Below, piece after piece: positions 23,151-31,307 of a stretch of DNA of 37,811 nt. Positions within the stretch are counted from its first letter, which is position 1; each line of letters begins with the position of its first letter. Below the pieces are notes generated by a model. It was given only the letters and a program-made list of their open reading frames with translations. It made no database searches and had not been told where the DNA came from. This DNA is from JANQQZ01 sp039187315 (GTDB lineage: Bacteria > Planctomycetota > Phycisphaerae > Phycisphaerales > UBA1924), in NCBI GenBank assembly GCA_039187315.1, contig JBCCZQ010000024.1, positions 1-37,811 on the forward strand, given 5' to 3'. Made by a program: the position numbers and the translations under genes.

Positions 23151-23987
23151 TCAGCAGCCGTCGACGAAAGCCGTCACCCACGCGAAGAAGTCGGAGTCCG
23201 AGCAGCCGCCGTCGCGGTTGACGTTGCAGGCGGCTTCTTCTTCCGGGCTTCTCGGGTCTGCGACGAAGGCAGTGACCCACGCGAAGAAGTCGCTGTCGGT
23301 GACTTGGCCGTCATCGTTGACATCGCCCGGGCATCCGGAGACATCGATGAGCGTGATCGTAAACGAGCCGAGTTGTGGCAGGCCCGCGAAGGGCGGATCC
23401 TGGGAGATGTTGGCGATCGGCAGGTGCGGCGTGACATCCGCGTTGCCCGACGTGAACTCCGGCCCGCTGTCGGTGCCGGCGTCGTAGACGTCGAGCCCGA
23501 CGGTGATCGACTGGATCCAGTCGCCGTCGGCGTCGCGGAGGGGCAGGCCGTGGGTGCCTACGAACCAGTCCGGGCTTGGGGCGACCATGGTGACAAGGGT
23601 GAGACGGTCGTGGTCCAGGCTTGCTTCGAACTCGATCGGGTCGTGCGATCCGGGGGAGTCCAGGCGCGAGCCTCGGAAGGTCACGAGGGCATCGCCGCGG
23701 TTGATGGCATTCGTCATTTCGCCTTGGAGCGGGCCGGTCGACCCGAGCTCGGCCATGAGCTCCATCCCGAAACTGGCAGTTCCACCTGGTTCCCAGAAGG
23801 CAACGCGGTTGCTGTGCACCGCACCGACCGGCGGGGAGTAATGCGCGTCAAACGGGTAGGCGCCTGCATGGGTCTGTGGGCTCCACGGCGAATCGAACCG
23901 GACGCTGTAGCGGGCCGACTCGGGTTGTGCTGCTGCGGTCAGTGCGGTCAGGCACATCCCGGCGGCTGCGGCTCGGGCCGTGATCAT
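23151..23987 (-). CDS. Secreted spondin-N domain protein with GC-type dockerin tail
   Basis: A 278-residue protein with a signal peptide (residues 1-20, LTAAAQ). The body matches Spondin_N: ARYSVRFDSPWSPQTHAG, HYSPPVGAVH, ASFGMELMAELG, then SPDWFVGTHGLPL and VYDAGTDSGPEFTS, where the last segment includes the acidic calcium-site residues. The C-terminus is a two-repeat dockerin-like module (GDVNDDGQVTDSDFFAWVTAF, 25 residues of linker, VNRDGGCSDSDFFAWV), ending in DGC. GGAGGGG lies six bases before the ATG. Animal spondin-N domains mediate extracellular-matrix adhesion; here it is presumably a surface or matrix protein. Confidence 0.85.
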   Translation of the reverse strand: MITARAAAAGMCLTALTAAAQPESARYSVRFDSPWSPQTHAGAYPFDAHYSPPVGAVHSNRVAFWEPGGTASFGMELMAELGSTGPLQGEMTNAINRGDALVTFRGSRLDSPGSHDPIEFEASLDHDRLTLVTMVAPSPDWFVGTHGLPLRDADGDWIQSITVGLDVYDAGTDSGPEFTSGNADVTPHLPIANISQDPPFAGLPQLGSFTITLIDVSGCPGDVNDDGQVTDSDFFAWVTAFVADPRSPEEEAACNVNRDGGCSDSDFFAWVTAFVDGC

Positions 23988-24138
23988 CGCTGTCCCCTCC
24001 GTCTGGCTGCCGATCGTTCGAGCAGGACCGGCTCCCTATATGACTCCGATGAACCATATCTCCGGACGGTTGGAGGTATTCCCGTGTCTCCGATTTTTGC
24101 TTGCTTCCGAGCTGATCGGGTGGCTGTTGAGGTCTTTC

Positions 24139-25149
24139 TCAGCATCCGTCGGTGAAGGCGGTGACCCATGCGAAGAAATCGGAGTCGGAACAAGTATCGT
24201 CGCGGTTGACGTCGCAAGCTGCTTCTTGCTCTGAGGTTCGTGGGTCCGCGGTGAAAGCGGTGACCCATGCGAAGAAGTCGCTGTCGGTGACGTTGCCGTC
24301 GCTGTTGACATCCGCAGAACAGGATTGGATGCAGCCATCGACCGCGAGCGAGGAGAGGAACGTGGATCCTCCGCGGCCGTTGCCGAAGCGGCGTGGTCCC
24401 GTGAACTGGCCGGTTAGCGCGTTTGTGCTGACATCGATGACGCTGATGAGCCCGCTGCCTGTCGTGAGATAGAGCGAGCCGTCACCGTACGCGAGGCCGT
24501 CGAACGGGATCTGTCCGAGTCGGAACAGCGTGCTGTCTCCCGTGTCTGGGTCGATGGAGATGATCGCCTGTTCGTTGGCTGCCGTGCGGACGCCGAGATA
24601 GAGACGGTCTCTGTCGCTGTCAAACGCCAGCCCGGACAGGCAGGACTGCGATGGGCTCGAGAAGCATGGGAGCCCGGCAAAGGTGAGCGCGTCTTCATCG
24701 AGCAGGAGTGACGACGCGCCCGTAGAGGGATCGATTTCGTACAGGCCGGTCGGTGGGTCGCCGAAGCCAGCGTTGCGCTGGAAGTTGAGCCCGAAGAGAC
24801 GTCCTCGGCCGAAAGCCAGCGAGTTGAGGTCGCGGAATCGGCGGCCCTCGGTATCGCGCAGTCCGGCGCTGCCAAGCCCTGAGAATTCGCCGTTGCCGAG
24901 CGCTTGGATCGTGGTCACGCCGCTGCCGCTGGAACCGAAGAGGCGGCCGGTGGTGTTGTCGGCAGCGAGGGCCTCGACGCCGCCGAAGGGCCCTGCTGGC
25001 GAGTCGAGGGCGTTGTCAAGGTCACAGACATCGGTTACCCAGCTCCGAGGGCCGGGCTCATCGCCGTCGTAGGCTGAGACGAGCTGGCCGTGCACAGACA
25101 CGGACAGGAGCGACATAACGAATAGTTGGGATGTTCTGGATGATTTCAT
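24139..25149 (-). CDS. Secreted propeller-like protein with GC-type dockerin tail
   Basis: A 336-residue protein with a signal peptide (MKSSRTSQLFVMSLLSVSV, cleavage near residue 22-25). The body repeats short beta blades of the type LYEIDPSTGASSLLL, IISIDPDTGDSTLFRLG and ISVIDVSTNALTGQF. This D-P-x-T-G pattern is common in YVTN/NHL-like or Kelch-like propellers, but I cannot name the family. The tail carries two dockerin-like repeats (DVNSDGNVTDSDFFAWV and VNRDDTCSDSDFFAWV), ending DGC. The ATG at 25149 is preferred over a GTG three codons earlier. There is no catalytic motif. It is transcribed in the same direction as its two dockerin neighbours. Confidence 0.75.
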   Translation of the reverse strand: MKSSRTSQLFVMSLLSVSVHGQLVSAYDGDEPGPRSWVTDVCDLDNALDSPAGPFGGVEALAADNTTGRLFGSSGSGVTTIQALGNGEFSGLGSAGLRDTEGRRFRDLNSLAFGRGRLFGLNFQRNAGFGDPPTGLYEIDPSTGASSLLLDEDALTFAGLPCFSSPSQSCLSGLAFDSDRDRLYLGVRTAANEQAIISIDPDTGDSTLFRLGQIPFDGLAYGDGSLYLTTGSGLISVIDVSTNALTGQFTGPRRFGNGRGGSTFLSSLAVDGCIQSCSADVNSDGNVTDSDFFAWVTAFTADPRTSEQEAACDVNRDDTCSDSDFFAWVTAFTDGC

Positions 25150-25358
25150 GGATCGCACGCTCCGCGACTTGGGTGATTCAGCGATGTCCTCTTCACATCC
25201 ATGAAGGTTCCATGCTGGGGAGCGTGTTGCGGTTTCAGCAGGATTTTGGAAGGATCTCTGGGTCCGGACCGCTCTCTGAGGCCGTGAGACGATCTAGCGC
25301 CTTTAAAGGGGTTTGGAGTGGTCTGGAACGGAGCAGCGGCAGCAGCGGCCTGCGCGCC

Positions 25359-27380
25359 TCAGCAGCCGTCGATAAACGCGGTCACCCACGAGAAGAAGTC
25401 GGAGTCGGAGCAGCTGCCGTCTCGGTTGACGTCGCAGGCTGCTTGTTCTTCGGGTGATCGTGGGTCGGCGATGAAGGCCGTAACCCACGCGAAGAAGTCG
25501 GAGTCCGAGACGGCACCATCGCCGTTGACATCGCCGGGGCAGTCGATCGGCCACGGGGGCGGATCGGTGTTGGCCAGGACGTCGAGCTCGGCGACGGCTC
25601 CGTAGCCTTCGGTGCCCCCGACGCCGCCGGTGAGCCTGACGCCGGTGATGTCGGCCGGTGCACTGAGCACGAAGTCGATGATCTGAAACGGGATGTTGGG
25701 ATCGAACGGCTCGCTGAGTGTTCCGGCGGGCGTGGTCCAGACGCCGTCGGCAAGGACTTCGAAGGTCGGGTCGATGAGCCAGCCGCCGAATGTCTCGTGA
25801 TCGCCTTCGATCAGCCGGAGGCGTTCTGCGGCGACGGGCAGCGAGTAGTTGACTTCGAGCACCAGGTCGTCGCCGGGCTGGAGGTTGTTGGCGCCGCGTG
25901 AGGCGTAGAACTGTCGGTCGGCATTCCCTGGCTCTTCGCCCGAGTCGTCGAGCTCGGCGCCGTTGCCGATGATCGTGCCGCTGGTACTGCTGTTGGGCAG
26001 CGTGCGCACCTCGCCGATGGCGTTGTTGCTTGTGGAGACGGAGCCGCCGAGCCTTCGGACGGTGTTGTTGGCGCTGGCGATCCAGCGGCGTGCCGCCGGG
26101 GAGGCCGTCGCGGGGTCCGGCCTTGGGCCCGCGGGGATGGTCCATCCGTCGGGGCGTGTGATGGCGCCGGCTTCGGTCATGACGCGGTCGACGATGGGCA
26201 GCATCCGCTGGGCGAGCATGGGGAAGGTGTCCTCGGCCTCGGGGTCGCCTGGGAGGTAGTCGGGCATGTTGTCACGGGTGCGGTTGACCCAGTACCGGCT
26301 GGAGAGGGCTTGACCCGGCGCGACGGCTTCGATCTGGGCCAGCAGTTCGTCGGTGCCGACCAGCAAACCGATCAGTGCGCCCATGGTGGCGGTGCCGTTG
26401 TCCGAATCCCAGCCGGAGAGGGTCCCGATGCGGACGGTCTCCGGGAAGTTTCCCTGGCCGTAGAGCAGCGCGATCAGGCCTGCGGCGAAGTTGACGGAGG
26501 ATTCGGTCCAGCCCTGGTACCGCCAGCCGTTGGCATCGTCGTTGAGCTGGTAGCGGTCGTAGACGAGGTCGCGTGTGCGCTCCCAGTCGGTGCTGTCGGC
26601 GTTGGCCAGGTAATCGGCGTAGACGGTGTCGATGATGTCGGCCGCCTTGGAGGTGTCGGGGATGTACCTTCGGGCTTCTTCCACCATCCAGCGGATCTGC
26701 TGCTCGGGCGTGAGCTGCGGATCGACGATCGGGGCGAGGGCGTAGAGGACGATGTGGAACCGCGACGCGTGGGCCGCGTGGCCTCTGGCGGTGGTCTCGA
26801 CGAAGAGATCGCCGACTTCGAGGGCGGCGTGAGGCAGGCCGGGCGCGAGCGCGCCGAAGACCTCGGTGGTCAGCTGCGCATCGATGCGCAGGTACAGGCT
26901 GTTGGCCACGGGCAGGCCGGTAGCCGGGGGCGCGACGCCCCGGTCCATAAGCTGCCGTGCGCGTGCGTTGGCGACGAAGATAAATTCGTTGATGTGGTCG
27001 ATCCAGGCCTGCCTGAGCTGCGCGGGTGTCAGTCTGGCGGTGCCGAGCTCGGCGAGCTCGTTGATGAAGACGTATTCGATATCCGTGTCATCGTCGGCGG
27101 GCCAGGGGTCGAAATCGAAGATCCAATCGATGGTGTTGCCACCGGGCGTCAGGCCGCCCCAGTCGGCGTCGGTCGGGAAGGGCGGCTCGCGATAGGCACC
27201 CTCTGTGATGCGGCCGGTCCAGTTGGCGATGCACTGGGCGAGCCAGAAGGCCTCGAGGCGGTCGGCGTAGTCGTCGCGGTCGATGCTGACAGCGGGGTGG
27301 TTGGTCGGTTGGGCGGCGGTGGGACCCGTCGCGAGTCCGATAGCCGCGGCGAGTGTGAGGACGATCGGGCTGGTACGCAT
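25359..27380 (-). CDS. Secreted ADP-ribosylglycohydrolase-like protein with GC-type dockerin tail
   Basis: A 673-residue protein with a signal peptide (residues 1-23, GPTAAQ). Residues about 35-400 are an all-helical domain resembling ADP-ribosylglycohydrolases: an early AFWLAQCIANWTGRITEG stretch, DDDTDIEYVFINEL in the position of the TDDT metal motif, and GWDSDNGTATMGALIGL in the position of the C-terminal DTD metal motif. A beta-rich domain follows (about residues 420-610) that looks like a discoidin or carbohydrate-binding fold. The end is a two-repeat dockerin-like module stopping in DGC. Secretion implies an extracellular substrate, so classical protein de-ADP-ribosylation is not assured. 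Confidence 0.75.
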   Translation of the reverse strand: MRTSPIVLTLAAAIGLATGPTAAQPTNHPAVSIDRDDYADRLEAFWLAQCIANWTGRITEGAYREPPFPTDADWGGLTPGGNTIDWIFDFDPWPADDDTDIEYVFINELAELGTARLTPAQLRQAWIDHINEFIFVANARARQLMDRGVAPPATGLPVANSLYLRIDAQLTTEVFGALAPGLPHAALEVGDLFVETTARGHAAHASRFHIVLYALAPIVDPQLTPEQQIRWMVEEARRYIPDTSKAADIIDTVYADYLANADSTDWERTRDLVYDRYQLNDDANGWRYQGWTESSVNFAAGLIALLYGQGNFPETVRIGTLSGWDSDNGTATMGALIGLLVGTDELLAQIEAVAPGQALSSRYWVNRTRDNMPDYLPGDPEAEDTFPMLAQRMLPIVDRVMTEAGAITRPDGWTIPAGPRPDPATASPAARRWIASANNTVRRLGGSVSTSNNAIGEVRTLPNSSTSGTIIGNGAELDDSGEEPGNADRQFYASRGANNLQPGDDLVLEVNYSLPVAAERLRLIEGDHETFGGWLIDPTFEVLADGVWTTPAGTLSEPFDPNIPFQIIDFVLSAPADITGVRLTGGVGGTEGYGAVAELDVLANTDPPPWPIDCPGDVNGDGAVSDSDFFAWVTAFIADPRSPEEQAACDVNRDGSCSDSDFFSWVTAFIDGC

Positions 27381-27569
27381 GCGTCGTGGCTCCTTGTTCG
27401 GAGTCTACTGGTCGTAGGTCGTCTGTCGAGGTTTCAGCCTCGGTCCGGGGAGGGTTTCATGGGCGGCTGGTGCTTCAGTGCCGACTAGACTCGTTCTCGA
27501 ATGGCAGCAACCCCAACGCGTCGGCCTGAGCGGCGGACCCAGGGGTCCGATAGAGGGGCGGGCACGCAC

Positions 27570-28628
27570 ATGGCAGAATCCAAGCGGGCGTTGATCACGG
27601 GCATCACGGGGCAGGACGGCAGCTACCTGGCCGAGCTCTTGCTGTCCAAGGGCTACGAGGTGCACGGGATCATCCGACGCGCGTCGAGCTTCAACACGGA
27701 GCGGATCGACCACGTGTACGCCGACCCGCACGTGGATAACGCGAAGCTGAAGCTGCACTACGGCGATCTGTGCGACGCCAACGTGCTGACAATGGTCATG
27801 GATCAGGCGAAGCCGCACGAGGTGTACAACCTCGGCGCGCAGAGCCACGTTCGCGTGTCGTTCGACATGCCGATCTACACGGCCGAGACGGTGGCGATGG
27901 GCGCCATCAAGCTGCTCGAAGCGGTCCGGGAGTTCCAGGACAAGCACGGACAGCAGGTGCGGTACTACCAGGCATCGAGCTCCGAGCAGTTCGGCAAGGT
28001 AGTCGAGACGCCGCAGAAAGAGACAACGCCTTTCTATCCGCGCAGCCCGTACGCGTGCGCGAAGGTGATGGCGCACTGGGCCACGGTGAACTACCGCGAG
28101 AGCTACGGGATGCATGCGAGCTGCGGGATTCTCTTCAATCACGAGAGCCCGCGGCGGGGCGAGACGTTTGTGACGCGCAAAATCACGAGGGCGGTCGGTC
28201 GCATCAAGCTGGGGCTGCAGGACAAGGTCTTCCTGGGCAACCTCGATAGCAAGCGTGACTGGGGCTTTGCGGGCGACTATGTCGAGATGATGTGGCGGAT
28301 GCTGCAGGAAGAAACGGCCGACGACTACGTGATCGCGACTGGTCGGACGATCAGCGTGCGCGAGTTCGCGGAGCTGGCGTTCAAGCACGCCGGGCTCGAC
28401 TTCGAGAAGCATGTCGAGTTCGACGCTCGGTACCTTCGGCCGGCGGAGGTGGATCTGCTGCTGGGCGATCCGACGAAGGCGAAGGAGAAGCTCGGCTGGG
28501 TGCCGCAGACCTCGGTCGAGGAGCTGGCGGGGATGATGGTCGAACACGACCTGGAGCTCGCGAGCCGTGAGAAGACGCTGCGCGACGCGGGCCACGCGAT
28601 GCCGAGCTTTACAGGGCACGATCAGTAG
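27570..28628 (+). CDS. gmd: GDP-mannose 4,6-dehydratase
   Basis: A 352-residue SDR dehydratase making GDP-4-keto-6-deoxy-D-mannose, the precursor of GDP-L-fucose, GDP-D-rhamnose and GDP-perosamine. GITGQDGSYLAELLL (residues 11-25) is the nucleotide motif. LYNLGAQSHVRVSF-type sequence, ASSSEQFG (catalytic Ser and Glu) and SPYACAKVMAHW (Tyr-x3-Lys) follow. FNHESPRRGETFVTRKI and LGNLDSKRDWGFAGDYV complete the family signature. The ATG at 27570 fits the family N-terminus; an earlier in-frame ATG at 27501 adds 23 unrelated residues. With fcl nearby, fucose is the likely end product. Confidence 0.95.
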   Translation: MAESKRALITGITGQDGSYLAELLLSKGYEVHGIIRRASSFNTERIDHVYADPHVDNAKLKLHYGDLCDANVLTMVMDQAKPHEVYNLGAQSHVRVSFDMPIYTAETVAMGAIKLLEAVREFQDKHGQQVRYYQASSSEQFGKVVETPQKETTPFYPRSPYACAKVMAHWATVNYRESYGMHASCGILFNHESPRRGETFVTRKITRAVGRIKLGLQDKVFLGNLDSKRDWGFAGDYVEMMWRMLQEETADDYVIATGRTISVREFAELAFKHAGLDFEKHVEFDARYLRPAEVDLLLGDPTKAKEKLGWVPQTSVEELAGMMVEHDLELASREKTLRDAGHAMPSFTGHDQ

Positions 28629-28640
28629 GCGGCGAGACCG

Positions 28641-29582
28641 TTAGTTGCGATGCACGTTCCGTCGGATCCGCAGGTGGCGGGCGGCGTGGTCGGCGAGAAG
28701 CTTGGGCGTATCGGCCGCGGCGGCGGTGAGGCCCTTGAGCAGGCCGGCGGGCTCAGGCTCGTAGCCGAGGCGGCGCATCTCGCGCCCGCAGAGCAGCTGG
28801 ATCTCGGCGACGGCGCTGGCCGCGAGCTTGCCTTTGTAGCGTTGGATGCGCGACGTCGTGACCTTCTCGAGGGTCTGCTGTTTGTGCTTTTCGTATGCGG
28901 CGAAGCCGGTCTGCGTGCGGTTGGATGGGTCTGTCATGGCCTCAACGAACTCGATGCCAAGGAACGCCGCGGCGGCGCGGATGGTCCCGGCGGGTTCGGC
29001 GACCAGATCCTCGTAGCGGACGGTGCGGATGCGGTGTTCGAGCAGTCCGCCGGCGCTGCGGACGAGGCGCTGATCGAACCGCCATCGCAGCGCGGCCTGG
29101 AGGGTCGACCGGTCCCAGACCTCGGCGTGCGAGAGCGCCACGTCGCGCGGATCGCGGACGATGTGGACGAACCGAGCATCTGGGAACCACTCGGCGAGCC
29201 TTGGGATGTGCTCGGTGTGGCCCGGGCTTTTCTCGCCGACGGTGCCTGCTTCGGCGTGCTCGGCGCAGAGCGAGAGCCAGTTGGTGAGCATACGGGCGTA
29301 GGTGCGTGGGCCCGGTTCGGCGAGTCGTTCGCGGAGCCGGTCGTCGGCGATCGGGAACTCCGCGAGCGCGTTCCGCTTGAGGATCGCTTCGGTGCCGGCA
29401 AGCCAGCCTGCGTCGGTTTCGATCGGGCCGTGGATCCGTCGGCGATCGTACGTAAGGCTGACGAAGTGCGTCTCGGGTGGGATGGTGACGCCGGGCGCCT
29501 GCATGAGCATCGTCTGGAGCAGCGTGGTACCTGAGCGCGGCGAGCCGACGATGAAGAAGATGCGCGGCTGTGGGTGGCTCAC
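28641..29582 (-). CDS. Sulfotransferase coupled to flippase
   Basis: A 313-residue sulfotransferase. IFFIVGSPRSGTTLLQ at residues 8-23 is the PAPS 5'-phosphosulfate loop (GSPRSGTT). FVHIVRDPRDVALSH near residue 140-150 is the 3'-phosphate site, and VRYEDLVAEPAGTI follows. This is the classical single-domain form, and it differs clearly from the operon sulfotransferase at 12473. The start is GTG at 29582, overlapping the flippase stop (GTGA). No membrane segment is seen. Glycan or lipid sulfation is likely from the flippase partner; protein sulfation cannot be excluded. Confidence 0.88.
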   Translation of the reverse strand: MSHPQPRIFFIVGSPRSGTTLLQTMLMQAPGVTIPPETHFVSLTYDRRRIHGPIETDAGWLAGTEAILKRNALAEFPIADDRLRERLAEPGPRTYARMLTNWLSLCAEHAEAGTVGEKSPGHTEHIPRLAEWFPDARFVHIVRDPRDVALSHAEVWDRSTLQAALRWRFDQRLVRSAGGLLEHRIRTVRYEDLVAEPAGTIRAAAAFLGIEFVEAMTDPSNRTQTGFAAYEKHKQQTLEKVTTSRIQRYKGKLAASAVAEIQLLCGREMRRLGYEPEPAGLLKGLTAAAADTPKLLADHAARHLRIRRNVHRN

Positions 29583-31207
29583 GGTGCGACCTCGGTGCTG
29601 GGCAGCTCGGGGCGCTTGGGAGGCAGCGTGCGTGTCAGCCTGCGCAGGATCGGGCGGGTGCGATCGGGCATGAGCGCGATGAGCTCGGCGACGGTCTTGG
29701 GCATGATCGCCGGGGCCGCGATGGCGATCAGCAGCGCGAACGCAGCGCCGCGCAAGACGAGCTCGGCGGCGTGGCCCAGTCGGCCGGGCAGGTTTGCGTG
29801 CAGCGGCGCGAGCAGGCCGGGTATGAACGATGTCGGCAGCAGCACAACTGCGCCGGCGGCGACGGTGATGATCCACGGCCCGAAGACGCCGGCGAGTGTG
29901 TCTCGAGCAGGGACGCCGTAACGCCGCATGCGCGCTGCGATCAGTACTGGGATCACAAGGGCGTAGTAGCCGGCGATCACAGCGGTCGCGGCGGCCGCGG
30001 CTGCGGACTGATCCGGGAGCCGCGTGGCACCGACAACCCCCGCGAGGATGGTTGCGAGTACGAGCCCGGCACCCTGAGCCCAGTTGAACGCGGCCCATCC
30101 CTTGAATCGGCCCAGGCTCAGCGCTGTCGCGTTGTGGATGGTCATGCACATCCGCATGGGCAGCGCGAGGCACATGAGCTGCGCAGGGATCACGGCGGCT
30201 CGCCACTTGCCGTTCCAGATCATCGCTTCGAGCGAAGGAAAGACACACGCGAGCCCGACGCCGCCGACCGATGAGACGAGCGCGAGCATACGCGTCGCGC
30301 GGACGACCGCCGCCCGGTGGCGTTCTCGGTCATCTGCGAAACGCGCGAGCGTTGGGAAGATCACGCTCTGGAAGTTGGAAGCCAGAACCGTGTTCACCTG
30401 GATCGCAAGCTGGAAGGCAAAGGTGTACAGCCCGACGACCGCGGTTGAGAGGAACAAACCCAGGACGAGATAGTCGGCCCTGTTCAGAACAGCCAGGCCG
30501 AGTGTACCGGTAAGCGTCCACTTGGCACGCGCGAACAGGACGGGCCAGACCGCAAGGCGCGGCCTGCGTGTGAAGAACAGCGTGCGGGTCATGAGCGTGC
30601 TGTACACCCCATCGACGACGGCGACGATGACATAGGGCACGACAAAGGCGAAGGGGCCCGCGCCGAGCGAGGCGAGGACGATCATGGAGGTGTAACGGGC
30701 AAAATTGTTCCATGCGTTCACGCGCGCGAGCGTGCCGTGGCGGAGGTCCGCCTGGAGCTGGGCGCGGTTGAGCGAGCCGACGGTGATCAAGGGCGCCGAC
30801 AGCGCCGTGACGAAGAGCAGCCACATCAGCGTCGGCTCGGCATAGGCCTGCGCGGCAATGGGGGCGATGCCGGCGAGGATGAGCCCCGCAGTGGTGTTGA
30901 AGGTGAGGGACATCCAGCCCACGGGGCCGTAGAGGCGACGGAACCCGCGTGGGCCCCTTTGGATCGCGATCTGCTTGACCCCGCCGTCGCGGAGCACGGA
31001 AAGGATGCCCGCGAGACCGAGAGCGAGGCCATAGAGGCCGAAATCGGTGTCGGTCAGCAGGATGCCGAGGACGATGGTGGTGATGGTGCTCAGGAGCTTG
31101 CCGAACAGGCCGACAAGGACCATGAAGCTCATGCCCCGGGCGGCGGCCCGTCCGAGCGGCTCGTGCCGATCGGTTCTGGTCGCGTCGGGGGCGGTGTGAT
31201 CGGTCAT
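29579..31207 (-). CDS. Polysaccharide flippase (MOP superfamily, Wzx/WzxC-like)
   Basis: A 542-residue protein with about 12-14 membrane segments and the family opening AAARGMSFMVLVGLFGKLLS. Other typical elements are LLTDTDFGLYGLALGLAGI, LNRAQLQADLRHG and LNRADYLVLGLFLSTAVVGLY. Such flippases move lipid-linked oligosaccharide repeat units across the inner membrane. The ATG at 31207 is chosen because it begins the family N-terminus; the same frame remains open upstream but there it overlaps the divergent permease gene. It is coupled by four bases to the sulfotransferase, so sulfation and export may be linked. Confidence 0.9.
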   Translation of the reverse strand: MTDHTAPDATRTDRHEPLGRAAARGMSFMVLVGLFGKLLSTITTIVLGILLTDTDFGLYGLALGLAGILSVLRDGGVKQIAIQRGPRGFRRLYGPVGWMSLTFNTTAGLILAGIAPIAAQAYAEPTLMWLLFVTALSAPLITVGSLNRAQLQADLRHGTLARVNAWNNFARYTSMIVLASLGAGPFAFVVPYVIVAVVDGVYSTLMTRTLFFTRRPRLAVWPVLFARAKWTLTGTLGLAVLNRADYLVLGLFLSTAVVGLYTFAFQLAIQVNTVLASNFQSVIFPTLARFADDRERHRAAVVRATRMLALVSSVGGVGLACVFPSLEAMIWNGKWRAAVIPAQLMCLALPMRMCMTIHNATALSLGRFKGWAAFNWAQGAGLVLATILAGVVGATRLPDQSAAAAAATAVIAGYYALVIPVLIAARMRRYGVPARDTLAGVFGPWIITVAAGAVVLLPTSFIPGLLAPLHANLPGRLGHAAELVLRGAAFALLIAIAAPAIMPKTVAELIALMPDRTRPILRRLTRTLPPKRPELPSTEVAP

Positions 31208-31307
31208 GGGCGTGGGTGGCTGCGTCGGGGAAGGGTTCGGCGTAGCGTAGGCTGAGCGGGGTTCGGCTCGCGCGGGATCGTGAGTTCTGTCGCTTCTCGG
31301 GGAACGG

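Noticed and set aside
23160..25520. Recurring DNA of the type CACGCGAAGAAGTCGGAGTC in several places
   Set aside because: These are the coding sequences of the dockerin-like SDSDFFAWV repeats, not mobile or structural DNA repeats.
26310..27488. A 392-codon plus-strand frame
   Set aside because: It is antisense to the ADP-ribosylglycohydrolase-like gene, with a Val/Gly/Asp-rich composition typical of GC-rich shadow frames.
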